A stretch of 64,000 nt of DNA. Origin: Bacteroidales bacterium (GTDB taxonomy: Bacteria > Bacteroidota > Bacteroidia > Bacteroidales > F082). A model generated the notes under the pieces. That model saw only the letters and a program-made list of their open reading frames with translations. It was not told the DNA's origin and made no database searches. The position numbers were made by a program, and so were the translations under genes. The stretch covers positions 1-64,000 of the forward strand of contig JAFPUN010000008.1 in assembly GCA_017395365.1 (NCBI GenBank). The letters are read 5' to 3'. Positions 16,533 to 27,100 of the stretch are shown one piece after another. Each line of letters begins with the position of its first letter. The first letter of the stretch is position 1.

Positions 16533-19103
16533 TTATCTAATGACCGTGATGCGCTTGGTCACTTCGCCGTTGGCAGTAGCCACGCGAACCATGTAGATGC
16601 CCGTCTCAACATTCAGGTCGATGTCGACCGATTCAGCCTGGGTGTTCATTTCATACACCTTCTGGCCCATCGTGTTGAAGACCGTCACATGGCTCAAGCC
16701 TTCAGCTTCGATGGTGAAGCGGCTTGTGGTAGGATTGGGGAACACGGCCACGTTGCTGGCTTCCACTTCGTTGATGCCGTCCGTGTAATAAGGGGCGTGC
16801 AGATAGAAACGATTGTGGTCATAGATCCAATAAGCGGGAGCGGAGGTGCAGTCGAGGTCGCCATAGTAGGCGTACAACTTATAGTAATAGTCTCCGTCCT
16901 GATTGGCAGAATTGTCGGTGTAGCTGGTAGCATTGGCACCAAGCTGTTTCACTCTTTCGTAACTGCCGTCTTCGCCGAACTTTCTGTAGACATAGTAACC
17001 CGAAAGGCCATCCGAAGGCTCGGGGCGTTCCCATTTCACCTTGATCTTGTTGGTATTCGTATACTCCAGGTCGATGTTGGTGGGAGCATAGCAGACGCCT
17101 GAAGTGGCACACGACTCATTGGAGTACATGCCGTTTTCACCGCCATCATACATATAACCGACATAGTAGCAGTGACCGCCTTGGGGAGCATTCTCATCAA
17201 CGAAGGAAGTGCCGCTGGGGATGAGGCGATGAAGAACGCCGTCGCGATACACCGTATAGCCATAGCCGTCTTCTCTGATGCCGTCCCACGACACATTGAT
17301 GTTGTTGGGGTTGTCTGCGTCAACGAGGGCCACCAAATTGGAAGGAACACCATCGCCAATGGTTTGACCGCAGCTGTTGTTGGTCTCGAAGAAGATGCCT
17401 TCTGCCAGGTTAGCGGAACTGCCCGTATAGGTATAGACAGTGGCGTTTTGCGAATCCTTGATGTTAAAGCTCATGTTGAAAGGCTCGCCATAGGTCTGGG
17501 CCGACCAGCCAAACGACACATGACCAAGAGGCATGTCGACAGAGATGGACTGGACACTCGAGCTGGTCGTCGTGATTTGTGCAATGTCATGGCCGGAAGC
17601 ATTATAGACATGGATCATACCACCACGGAAACCGTTCATAGCGGCTTGGGAGATATTCACCGTCCAACCGCAAGTGGGACCGAAGCTAATGTTCGTCTTA
17701 TAGGCGATCTTACCATGGGCGTCTTGACAAACGGCATACACCATGTAATCGAAAGCATCGAAGCGCGGGACGCGGTCGTCGACGAAGGTCATCGTGGCAC
17801 CGGGAGTGACATTGTCCTCGGTGTGAATGATTTCGTTGCCACGGCAAACCACGATCTGGTCGATAGTCGTCAGGTTGGTGTTGTTCAAAGTCTTGGTAGG
17901 ATTGACCCATGAAAGCGTGGCCTTCAATTCGTTGTTGGCGGCAGGAGTCACCGTGAAGTTGGTAGGAGCCTGGGCCGTTGCGTTATAAACTGCGGTAGGA
18001 ACGAAGTTGAAGATGGCACCGTCGCTCGAGTTGTATTCGATTTGGTCGAAATCAAAGTAACCGTCACCAGAACCGCTCCAGCCCCAGTTGTAGTGGAACA
18101 GGCCACTGTCGTCATAGCCGTCGCACACGAAAGCGTGGCCGCCTTCAGGGCCTTGACCGGAATAATAAACGGGCCAACCCATGTCGAACGACTCTTTCAG
18201 CATCTGTGCCCAGTTGGCATAGGTGTAGCTGTCCCTGCTTCTAAAAGTAGCTTGGTTGGAGTAGCTAAAATATTGGATAATTCTGGAGGGCACATCCTGT
18301 GAATAGGCACCACTACCATCGATGGCATAGTGCATGTCAACAGCGATACCGCAGTGATACATCAACAGAGCCACAGCTTCAATTTCCTCTTGAGGAGAGT
18401 TGTTTCTCAACTTTAAAGGCATTTTATCCCATTCATAGGTAGTCTCACCGAAATTGGCCGACAGAGGACCAAAGCCAGAGTTGTAGTTGGTATGGCTACC
18501 CGTGCCTTGCAACGGATGGTTCCAATACTTCATCATCTGGCTCATGGCGGTGGCAACGCAACCGGCATAGACACGGCCGCCAGGACCACCAGCGGCTTGA
18601 GGGCAGTAATAGTTGTAAGGTGAGCCCTGATCCCACTGGGTCTGCACGAGATTGAATTGCTCGCGACCGCCATTGCGCGACATCAAGGCACCCGAGTTCA
18701 TCACGCTCTGCCATTCGGCAGCCACTTCGGGAACGGCAACACCCGTGTTTCTTCCCGAGCGTCCAGCGATCAACTCATTGAGCATATAACCCATCTCGGG
18801 GTTAATGTTTTCAGCATCGAAATTTTGATTATCGGAATAACCGACAATAGGACGATAGAAGTCGTCAGCCGAGACCATAACAAAGCCATGGTCACCGACA
18901 TTGAACACATAGAAACAAGCCTCGCCACGAGTGGAGGAGCCAGTATAGACCAAGGTGAGGTCTTGGCTTTGGCGCGACTGTTCGAAGTTGGTCTGGACAA
19001 ACTGCTGTCCAACGAACTTGGCTTGGCTCACGCTGACCGGATTGGCATACACCATCCCGATGCCGAGAACCAAAGCGAGTAAACTCATTAAATACTTCTT
19101 CAT
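16533..19103 (-). CDS. Secreted C10 (streptopain-like) cysteine protease, T9SS cargo, paralogue 1
   Basis: A signal peptide (MKKYLMSLLALVLGIGMVYA) precedes a SpeB-type propeptide (about 21-140), then the catalytic domain with C182 (YAGCVATAMSQMMKYW) and H323 (GGHAFVCDGY) followed by HYNWGWSG. Next come a beta-sandwich domain (about 465-575), two fibronectin III-like modules and a T9SS sorting domain (about 780-856, VFPNPTTSRFTIEAEG). It should be exported by T9SS and degrade extracellular protein. Start at 19103 was chosen for the signal peptide; the frame is open to 19160. It is last of four tandem paralogues and has its own -7 box. Confidence 0.92.
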   Translation of the reverse strand: MKKYLMSLLALVLGIGMVYANPVSVSQAKFVGQQFVQTNFEQSRQSQDLTLVYTGSSTRGEACFYVFNVGDHGFVMVSADDFYRPIVGYSDNQNFDAENINPEMGYMLNELIAGRSGRNTGVAVPEVAAEWQSVMNSGALMSRNGGREQFNLVQTQWDQGSPYNYYCPQAAGGPGGRVYAGCVATAMSQMMKYWNHPLQGTGSHTNYNSGFGPLSANFGETTYEWDKMPLKLRNNSPQEEIEAVALLMYHCGIAVDMHYAIDGSGAYSQDVPSRIIQYFSYSNQATFRSRDSYTYANWAQMLKESFDMGWPVYYSGQGPEGGHAFVCDGYDDSGLFHYNWGWSGSGDGYFDFDQIEYNSSDGAIFNFVPTAVYNATAQAPTNFTVTPAANNELKATLSWVNPTKTLNNTNLTTIDQIVVCRGNEIIHTEDNVTPGATMTFVDDRVPRFDAFDYMVYAVCQDAHGKIAYKTNISFGPTCGWTVNISQAAMNGFRGGMIHVYNASGHDIAQITTTSSSVQSISVDMPLGHVSFGWSAQTYGEPFNMSFNIKDSQNATVYTYTGSSANLAEGIFFETNNSCGQTIGDGVPSNLVALVDADNPNNINVSWDGIREDGYGYTVYRDGVLHRLIPSGTSFVDENAPQGGHCYYVGYMYDGGENGMYSNESCATSGVCYAPTNIDLEYTNTNKIKVKWERPEPSDGLSGYYVYRKFGEDGSYERVKQLGANATSYTDNSANQDGDYYYKLYAYYGDLDCTSAPAYWIYDHNRFYLHAPYYTDGINEVEASNVAVFPNPTTSRFTIEAEGLSHVTVFNTMGQKVYEMNTQAESVDIDLNVETGIYMVRVATANGEVTKRITVIR

Positions 19104-19147
19104 TTTTGTTGAGATTAAGATTAGATTCTGTTTAGTGTTTAAGGGTG

Positions 19148-19155
19148 CAAATATA
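19148..19155 (-). promoter_or_regulatory. -7 box for C10 paralogue 1
   Basis: CAAATATA is TATATTTG on the minus strand, 45 bases upstream of the start at 19103. Confidence 0.5.
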
Positions 19156-19210
19156 TACAAAATCCAATAAACCCATGCTTCTTTTGTTCATATTGTTGAA
19201 AAATACGCCA

Positions 19211-21778
19211 TCAATGGACAATGGAAACACGGCGGATGAACCATCCGCTTTGGGTTTGCACCTTCACGAAATAGAGGCCTTCCGTCCAATCCGACACATT
19301 GAGCGTCAGGTTATTGGTTTCAGTTTCCTGCTGATACACCAATTGTCCGAGCACATCATAGACCTCCATGTGAGTCATCCCTTCAGCCTCAAGGCTCAAG
19401 CTTTGTTGCGCCGGATTAGGATACAGCTTAAGTGCAGAGGCTTGGTTTTCGTCCACCTCGGTGGGCGAATAGTACACCTTCAGGTAGAACTTGGTAGGAT
19501 CGTCCTTGAGTGAAGCCGGTGCGGAGGTGCAGTCAATGCCGCCATAATAGGCATAAAGACGGTAATAGTAGTCACCCTGCACATTGGCTGTGTTGTCGGT
19601 GTAGACAGTCGCTGAAGCGCCAAGTTGCTTGATCTTTTCATAGGTACCCTCTTCACCGAATTTCCTGTAAAGATAGTAGCCCGAAAGGCCCGTGCTCACC
19701 TCGGGTCTGGTCCACGAGAGCTTGATCTTATAGTTCTCGCCCACATATTCATAGTCAAAGTCGGAGGCACCCATACAATCGCCTGCCGAGGCGCAGGTCT
19801 CGTTGGAGTGTTCTGTCTCGCCCCCCAGGCCCAAGGCAGTGACCGTGTAACAATGGCCTGCCGTAAGGTCTTCATCGACATACATGCGCGACTCGCCTCC
19901 AACGACCATGGCGATACGCTGGTCGTCACGGTACACGAGATAGCCATATTCTGGCTCTTCGCCCGACATCTCCCAGGTAAGGGTAGCATCACCCTCTTCC
20001 GTAGCAGCCCTCAAATTGTAGGGCGCCTGCACATTCAACTCGTTACCACAACCATTATTGGCTTCGAGGATGATGCCTTCCGTCAAGCCAGAGGTGTTGC
20101 CTTGATAGGTGTACATGGTGTTGTTCTCCGAGTCCTTGATAATGATCGTGACATTGTTCACATTGTTACGAGGTCTTGACCAGCCAAAGCTGACCTGACC
20201 CACGGGAACGGCGAATTCAACACTCTGCGGCGACGAGTTCGTCGTCGTCAAACGGCAGATTTCCTTGCCCGTGCCACTATAGAGGATGACATAGCCGCCG
20301 TTCCACCCTTGGAAGGCCGACGACTGCATGATGATCTTCCAATTGCATGTGGGGCTGACAAGCACCTTCTCGGCCACTGCCGAAGCGCCGCGCTGTCCGT
20401 TGACCACTGCATACACGGCATAGTCGAACACATCGTAATAAGGGACGGTCTCGTCGACAATGCTCATTTCAGCACCTGGAGTCGGGTTGTCTTCCGTAAA
20501 GACCACCTGGCCATTGCGTTCCACCACGATCTGGTCGATGGCAGCAAGGCTTTGGTTGGTCAATGTTATCGACGGGTTTTTCCATGTAAGGGCAGCCGAG
20601 AGCGTGCCATCGGTGGAGGCCACCACATTCAAGTCGGTAGGCATGTTGGGCGTGGCAGCATAGATTTCGGCCGGAACATAGTTGTAGATGACGCTCTCGC
20701 CTTCGGTGTATCCATGCTCGTCGATGTTGAACCATCCGTCGCTGCTACCACTCCATCCCCAATTGAAATGCACCATATCGTTGTCGTTGTATCCGTCAAG
20801 CACATAGGCATGGCCGCCACCGCGATGCACCATAGGCCAATTCATATCGATGGCCTTGATGATGAGCTGCATATATTCCTCATGGGTGTATTCCTCACGA
20901 TAGAGGTTGGCCATCTGGTCCGTATAGAAGAAATAAGCGGGCATCGTCTGGCAAAGCAAACCGGTAACCGCACCGCTGCTTGAAGGACGATAGTTCATGT
21001 CCACACTGACACCCGCATGGTAGATCAGCAGGGCCACGGCCTCAATCTGCTCGATGGGAGAGCTGGACGAGATGGAGTTGGGCATATTGGCCCAGTCGTA
21101 GGTGGTCTCTCCAAAGTTAGCCGTCAACGGGCCGTATTCCGGATGGTCCTCGGGATAGTAGGTATGGCTCCCCTGCCCTTGTATCGGATGGCTCCAATAA
21201 CGCATCAGCTGGGCGGCGGCAGTAGCCACACAACCCGCATAGCAGTGTCCGCCGGGACCACCAGCGCCTTCTGGGCAAAAGTAGTTGTAGGGATAGTTCT
21301 GGTTCCATTTGGTCTCCACGAGGTACTCGTCTTCCCTACCCCCATGGCGCGACACCATGCGACCTGTCTTTTCCAACATCGCCCAATCGGCGGCGACAGC
21401 AGGTTGGGCGGCAGGGGCCGCGGCCGCCTCCATCACCCCTTGACGAACGCCTTCGAGATAGTCAACCAAGGCGGGTGCCATGTCGTCGGGTTCAAAGATG
21501 CCTTCTTCGGAATAGCCGATGACGGGACGGTAGTGGTCGTCGCCCGCGATGATGACGAACCCCGTATCGCCTATGTTGAACACATAATAGCAGGCTTCAC
21601 CCCTATCGGAGAAGGCGGTATACACCAAGTTAAGGTCAGAGCTCTGGCGTGAGAACTCGAAGTTGGATACGGCAAAGGACTGCCCCAAGCGTCTTGCGGT
21701 CTCTTGGCCAACCGGATTGGCGTGCATGGAAAGGCATGCTAGGACCAACGCCAACAAAGTGAGAATGTGTTTTTTCAT
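19211..21778 (-). CDS. Secreted C10 cysteine protease, T9SS cargo, paralogue 2
   Basis: The same order of parts as its neighbours: signal peptide (MKKHILTLLALVLACLSMHA), propeptide with an alanine/proline-rich end (about 117-130), catalytic C183 (YAGCVATAAAQLMRYW) and H323 (GGGHAYVLDGY), FNWGWSG, a beta-sandwich, two fibronectin III-like modules and a T9SS domain (about 785-855, LYPNPAQQSLSLEAEG). Length is 855 residues. Catalytic residues are intact, so it is probably active. Divergence from paralogue 1 is clear in the propeptide and substrate-side loops, which suggests a different specificity. Confidence 0.92.
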   Translation of the reverse strand: MKKHILTLLALVLACLSMHANPVGQETARRLGQSFAVSNFEFSRQSSDLNLVYTAFSDRGEACYYVFNIGDTGFVIIAGDDHYRPVIGYSEEGIFEPDDMAPALVDYLEGVRQGVMEAAAAPAAQPAVAADWAMLEKTGRMVSRHGGREDEYLVETKWNQNYPYNYFCPEGAGGPGGHCYAGCVATAAAQLMRYWSHPIQGQGSHTYYPEDHPEYGPLTANFGETTYDWANMPNSISSSSPIEQIEAVALLIYHAGVSVDMNYRPSSSGAVTGLLCQTMPAYFFYTDQMANLYREEYTHEEYMQLIIKAIDMNWPMVHRGGGHAYVLDGYNDNDMVHFNWGWSGSSDGWFNIDEHGYTEGESVIYNYVPAEIYAATPNMPTDLNVVASTDGTLSAALTWKNPSITLTNQSLAAIDQIVVERNGQVVFTEDNPTPGAEMSIVDETVPYYDVFDYAVYAVVNGQRGASAVAEKVLVSPTCNWKIIMQSSAFQGWNGGYVILYSGTGKEICRLTTTNSSPQSVEFAVPVGQVSFGWSRPRNNVNNVTIIIKDSENNTMYTYQGNTSGLTEGIILEANNGCGNELNVQAPYNLRAATEEGDATLTWEMSGEEPEYGYLVYRDDQRIAMVVGGESRMYVDEDLTAGHCYTVTALGLGGETEHSNETCASAGDCMGASDFDYEYVGENYKIKLSWTRPEVSTGLSGYYLYRKFGEEGTYEKIKQLGASATVYTDNTANVQGDYYYRLYAYYGGIDCTSAPASLKDDPTKFYLKVYYSPTEVDENQASALKLYPNPAQQSLSLEAEGMTHMEVYDVLGQLVYQQETETNNLTLNVSDWTEGLYFVKVQTQSGWFIRRVSIVH

Positions 21779-21804
21779 CGTATTGAATTTGTCAGATTAA
21801 GCCG

Positions 21805-21812
21805 CAAATATA
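21805..21812 (-). promoter_or_regulatory. -7 box for C10 paralogue 2
   Basis: CAAATATA is TATATTTG on the minus strand, 26 bases upstream of the start. It touches the terminator of the preceding gene. Confidence 0.5.
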
Positions 21813-21814
21813 CA

Positions 21815-21846
21815 AAAAAAGGAAACACGCATGTGTTTCCTTTTCA
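21815..21846 (-). terminator. Terminator after C10 paralogue 3
   Basis: GGAAACAC and GTGTTTCC (21821-21840) form a perfect stem, followed on the minus strand by a run of seven T. It isolates paralogue 2 from paralogue 3. Confidence 0.88.
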
Positions 21847-21868
21847 TTTTCAATGTCTTTGGAGTACA

Positions 21869-24145
21869 TTAGTGGATGACGGAGAAGCGCTTCGTCATGG
21901 TGCCTTGGGTGGTCTTCACGCTAATGGTGTAAACGCCCGAAGCCAGGTCGGAGGTATTCAGGACCACACCATCCTCGCTGCACTGCTGACGCATCACGAC
22001 CTGACCCATCACATTGTGGATGGTCACTTGCTGCAGGCCTTCGGCCTCCACGCTCATCAATGCGTTGGCGGGGTTGGGATACAAGTTGAGACCGTCCTCG
22101 CCATCCTCGCTCACCGAAGTCACCTCGATATAGACATAGTCGTTGCCGTCGTTGGCCCATGCCGGGGTCGACTCACAATAGCTGCGGAAAGCGGTCACCT
22201 TGTAGTAATAGGTACCGGCTTCGCCCGTGACATCGAAATACTCGCGCAGGGTCTTCTCAACGGTGGCGACCACCTCGTAGTGGGCGCCGTCAGTGCTGCG
22301 ATAGACCTTGAACGACTGGGGATCCTGTTCGTAGCTCCAAGTCAACAATGTGCCGAAGCCCTCGTTGGTCCACTGATACTCACCAGCCAGGTTGGTAGGA
22401 GGCTCACAACCAGCGCAATCGTTATTGCCCGTGTAAAGTGTAGCGGGAATCTGGTTGGAGTTACCCGTGTAGGTATACACCGAGGTGTTCGACGAATTCT
22501 TGATGTTGATGGTGATGTTGTTGACCGGGGAATTGGGAGCCACCCATGTGAAGGTCACATTGCCCTCGGGCATGGCGATTTGTTGGCTGACAGGTGTCGA
22601 GTTGGTCAGGGTGATCTCCTGCATGAGGGAGCCGAAGCTGTTCTTCACCTGGATCTTGCCACCGTTCCAGCCTTGGAAGTTGGAGGTTTGTCCAACGACT
22701 TTCCAAGTGCAGGTGGGGCCATACTGGTATCTGGTCTCGGCAGAACGGCCTTTGGCGCCATTGGTCAAGAAATACACGCGATAGGCATAGCAGTCAAAAT
22801 TAGGCACCTCGTCTTCGATCTGCATCGCCTCACCAGGCGTCAAGTTGGCTCCGGTATAAATCACCTGGTCGTTGCGCAGCACCTGTACCTCTTCGATGTT
22901 TTCCAAGGTCATGCCACCCAACGACACCGTCGGGTTGACCCAACTGACAATACCTCTCTTGGAGTTGGCGCTTTCCGAAACCACCTGAAGTGCATCGGGA
23001 GCAGGAAGCAGCGCATCATAGATGTAGTCGGGGATAAAGTCGAAGATGGCAGCCTGATTGCTGTTAAAGTAGCCCGAATAGGTATTCAAGGCATCGATGG
23101 CGAAGTAGTTGTTGTTGAAGCCACTCCAGCCCCAGTTGAAGTAGAACTTACGGTCGCTCTCACGATAGCCGCAGCACACGAAAGCATGGCCACCATCGGT
23201 ATCGCTACCTGAATAGTACATCGGGAAACCTTCCTGCAGGCTCGCGATGAGCATCTCCTCCCAATCATATTTGGAGTACAAGTCGCGTTCGAGACGGGTG
23301 GCATGACTAGTATAGCGGAAATAACTGGAAATGGCGCCAGGAACATCCTGCGAATAAGCGCCCGAACCTTGGTTGCCATACTGCATGTCGACAGCGACAC
23401 CGCAATGGTACATCAAGGTGGCTACGGCCTGGTAGTTGGAGTTGTTGCAAGTGTTGGGCATGTTGTTCCACTCGTAGTAGGTGTTCTCAAAATTGACCGT
23501 TTGGGTAGGATAGCCTTGAGGCGTATAGCTATGCGAGCTCTGACCGTGGTCAGGCCAGTTCCATTTCTTCATCACCATCGACATGGCGGTAGCCACACAA
23601 CCGGCATAAGCATGGCCGCCAGGGCCGCCTTGTCCCGTCGGGCAATACAGGTTATACGGGTTGTCTTGGTTCCAGTTGGTGGAAATCAAAGGAGCGACAT
23701 CGCCACGGATGCCACGGGTCACAGTCCCCTCGAAACCCGTTCTGGCAATGCTTTCCCATTGGGCCGCGACTTCAGCATCGGGCTGGAGGTTGTTTTCAAC
23801 GGCATAAGCGATCTGGCGGGCATAATAGCGCAGGTAATAGGCCAAGCCTTCTGAAATCTGGGTGGCATCGAAGTTGCCTTCTTCGCCATAGGCCAAAATA
23901 GGCAGGGCCACATCGTCGGCGGCGACAATGATGTAGCCATCATCAAAGTTGAAGACATAGAGGGCGTTGGCACCGCTCTCGGTCGTTTCCGTGTAGGCCA
24001 GGTTAAGCTCGGTGACTTGACGGGCAGCATGGCTCTGCACATATTTCATGCCCAAGTGACGGGCATGCTCCACGTCGACGGGCGAAGCGACGAGCTGGCT
24101 CACGAAGAGAGCCAAGGTCATCATCAGAAATAAAGTTTTTTTCAT
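21869..24145 (-). CDS. Secreted C10 cysteine protease, T9SS cargo, paralogue 3
   Basis: This is the shortest of the four (758 residues). It has a signal peptide (MKKTLFLMMTLALFVSQLVA), propeptide, C183 (YAGCVATAMSMVMKKW) and H320 (GGHAFVCCGY), FNWGWSG, a beta-sandwich domain, a single fibronectin III-like module and a T9SS domain (about 690-758, LYPNPANALMSVEAEG). The loss of one module explains its length. It starts 29 bases after the stop of paralogue 4 with no promoter in the gap, so the two are probably co-transcribed, and a terminator follows. Confidence 0.92.
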   Translation of the reverse strand: MKKTLFLMMTLALFVSQLVASPVDVEHARHLGMKYVQSHAARQVTELNLAYTETTESGANALYVFNFDDGYIIVAADDVALPILAYGEEGNFDATQISEGLAYYLRYYARQIAYAVENNLQPDAEVAAQWESIARTGFEGTVTRGIRGDVAPLISTNWNQDNPYNLYCPTGQGGPGGHAYAGCVATAMSMVMKKWNWPDHGQSSHSYTPQGYPTQTVNFENTYYEWNNMPNTCNNSNYQAVATLMYHCGVAVDMQYGNQGSGAYSQDVPGAISSYFRYTSHATRLERDLYSKYDWEEMLIASLQEGFPMYYSGSDTDGGHAFVCCGYRESDRKFYFNWGWSGFNNNYFAIDALNTYSGYFNSNQAAIFDFIPDYIYDALLPAPDALQVVSESANSKRGIVSWVNPTVSLGGMTLENIEEVQVLRNDQVIYTGANLTPGEAMQIEDEVPNFDCYAYRVYFLTNGAKGRSAETRYQYGPTCTWKVVGQTSNFQGWNGGKIQVKNSFGSLMQEITLTNSTPVSQQIAMPEGNVTFTWVAPNSPVNNITINIKNSSNTSVYTYTGNSNQIPATLYTGNNDCAGCEPPTNLAGEYQWTNEGFGTLLTWSYEQDPQSFKVYRSTDGAHYEVVATVEKTLREYFDVTGEAGTYYYKVTAFRSYCESTPAWANDGNDYVYIEVTSVSEDGEDGLNLYPNPANALMSVEAEGLQQVTIHNVMGQVVMRQQCSEDGVVLNTSDLASGVYTISVKTTQGTMTKRFSVIH

Positions 24146-24174
24146 TGTTTTATAATTTATTGATTGTTATTGAT

Positions 24175-27100
24175 TTACATCTTAACTACACGCTGCATGA
24201 CGGCACCATTACGGGTCTCCACCTTAACCATATAGATGCCGTTCTGTAGGTTGTCCATGTCGATGACAACTTGGTCATTGTCGACCGATTGTCTCATCAC
24301 GCATTGACCCACGAGGTCGTACACGCTGACTGCGGTCATCGCCTCTGCCTCGATGGTCAGCTGGCCCGAAGTGGGATTGGGATAGACAACGGCGTTGATG
24401 ATACCCTCGGAAACCGACAAGTTGTTGACATTCACGAAATCGTCGCCGCTCTCGGTCAAGGCGAACTCCGATTCGCATTCCTCATAGACGGCCTTCACCT
24501 TGTAGGACTTGTCCATTTCTTCAACAGTGAGGGCGTCCTCATAATACAAGTCGGCGACACCGGTAACCTCTGTGGTCTCGTTAGTGATATTGTTGACGAT
24601 CACCACGGTATAGCTGTCTGGAGTTCTCTCTTCGGGAGCGTCCCATGCGATATGCGCCACATTCATCGGGGCTTCGCGACGCAAACGACTTGGGGCGTTG
24701 CAAGGCAAGACAGGAGGTGCAGGCGGTTCGGGCATGGTGATACAGGCTTCATTGGAATTGGTATCAAACCCATCGCCATGCGCAATGACTTGGTAGCAGT
24801 AAGTCTCCCCTAATTCGAGGTCTGGGTCTTCGAAAGTCATACCTGAGGCTTCACCAATCTTCACACCATTGCGCATGATGTCATACGAGTTGGCGTGGTA
24901 GGCTGATTTCCAGCAGAGAGTAACCAAGGTGTCTTCCTCATTGTAGGAGGCCTGCAGGTTCCTCGGTTCATTGTTCCAGTCCACTTCAACGAAGAACTTG
25001 TTCTTGTCGAACATGTCATTGGCATAGGCCGTCGTGCAATCGATATCCCTATAGTAGGCCGAGACTGCGTATTGATAGACGACACCTTCCTCGGCCGTAT
25101 TGTCCCTTACCATAGGAGCAGTAGTCTGCTTGATGCGTTTGAAAGGCGTATCTTCAGTCTTACGATATACGAAATAGCCTGTCAAGTTTTCATTGTCAGG
25201 CGCAGTCCAATCCAGTTGGACCTTATTATTAGCGGTATAGCTGAAATGCAAGTCGATGGGAGGCTCACAGCCCGTACCCGAAGTGACGCAATACTCGTTG
25301 GAGAAGGCAGTCTCGCCACCATTGCACAGGGCGGTGATGTAGTAGCAATGGCCGCCGATCTCCGTATTCTCATCGAGATATTGGAGTTCGTGCGACATGT
25401 TGAACAGGAAACCGTCGCGATAGATGCAATAACCAAACTCCGGGGTGTGGTCCGATTCCCAGGTAAGGAGGATGTTACGGTCGTTGTCGGGGTCGACGGT
25501 GGCTCTCAATTCATACGGCGCATCGCAAACGTTTTCGTTGCCGCAACCGTTGTTGAGCGTACGGAGAATGCCCGCTTCCAACCCTGTCGAAGAACCAGCG
25601 TATTCATAAACCACTTGGTTGCTGGCGTCTTTCACCTTGAAAGAGAGGTTGGAGATGGTGGACGAAGGCTCGGTCCAATAGAGGTTGCTATTGCCCAAGG
25701 GCATCTGGAAGCGTTGCATCGAAGCCGTGGCTTGGTTGGTGGTCAAGAAGTCGATGTAGGAACCGGCAGCATTCTGCACGGTGATGCCGCCGCCGTTCCA
25801 ACCGTGGAAATCGGAAGAGGTCATGATAACGGTCCACTCGCAATAGGGTCCAAAGACGCCTTTGGTGTGGGCCAGACGGCCATAGCTGCCTTCATTGACA
25901 GCCATGACAGCGTAGTCGTATTGGTCGAAGAAAGGCACCAGGTCGTCGTAGGTCATGGTTTGGCCAGGTTGGCCACCTTCCAGTTCGGCAACGACGAAGC
26001 CCTTGCGGGTGACGACGACTTTGTCGATGGAGGTCAAGGCATCGCCGTTTTCCGTGGTTGAGGGGTTGGTCCATGTGAGGTGTCCCGTAAGACTCACGTC
26101 GCTATCGACACTCACGCTCAAATTGGTAGGTGCCGCGGGCATCGTATTGTAGATGTAATCCGGGACGAAGTCGTAGACGATGGCTTGGCTGCCCGAGTAT
26201 TCGAAGTTCTCACCGTCGATGAGGAAGAAGCCGTTGTTCGATCCGCCCCAGCCCCAGTTGAAATAGAAGAGGTCGTCGACATCATAGCCGTCGCAAACGA
26301 AGGCATGACCGCCCTGCGGGCTCTGACCTGAATAGTAAATGGGGATGCGTTGGTCGATGTTCGACTTCAGCAGGGCAATCCATTCGTTATAGTTGCCGCC
26401 CTTGGTGATATGGGTGGCGTGGTCGGAATACGAGAAGTAGTTGTTGATGGCCACAGGCACATCCACGGAATAGGCACCACTGCCATCGGGTTCGTAGGCC
26501 ATGTCGACCGAAACGCCGCAGTGGTACATCAGCACGGCCACGGCCTCTTTCTGTTCAGGTGTAGGAGCACCGATGCTATAGGACTCAAGCATATTGGCCC
26601 AGTCGTAGGTGGTCTCGCCGAAGTTGGCGTATTGCTGACCGTAGCCCGGCGCGTAATAGCTGTGTTCGCCCGTGCCTTGGGCAGGCCATTCCCAATATTT
26701 CATGAGCTGTGCCATGGCGGTGGCGACGCATCCCGTGGGGCAGCCGCCAGGGGCATACATGTTGTAGGGGGCGTCTTGGTTCCATTTCAGCTTCACCAAG
26801 AAATCCACAACGGGAGCGCCTCTGTCGAGGTGCATCACGCCATGCTCTTCGAGGTTCTTCCAACGGGCGAGGACAGCACTCGTTGCAGCATGCTTCTGCG
26901 CCACAAGGGTCTCGATGCCTCTCATGTGCTCACTCATCATGAAGAGCAAGCCATCGGGGGCCGTGTCGTAATCGAAATTGCCTTGGTCGGAATAGCCGAG
27001 GATGGGCGACGACAAGTCGTTGGCAGCCACGATGACGAAGCCGCCGTCGAAATTGAAGGCATAGGCGCCTGCCATGCCGCTTTCGGTGCGGAAGGTGTAG

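Noticed and set aside
21767-23212. A 481-codon plus-strand frame across C10 paralogue 3
   Set aside because: The minus strand encodes a complete protease here; the plus frame has no recognisable motif.
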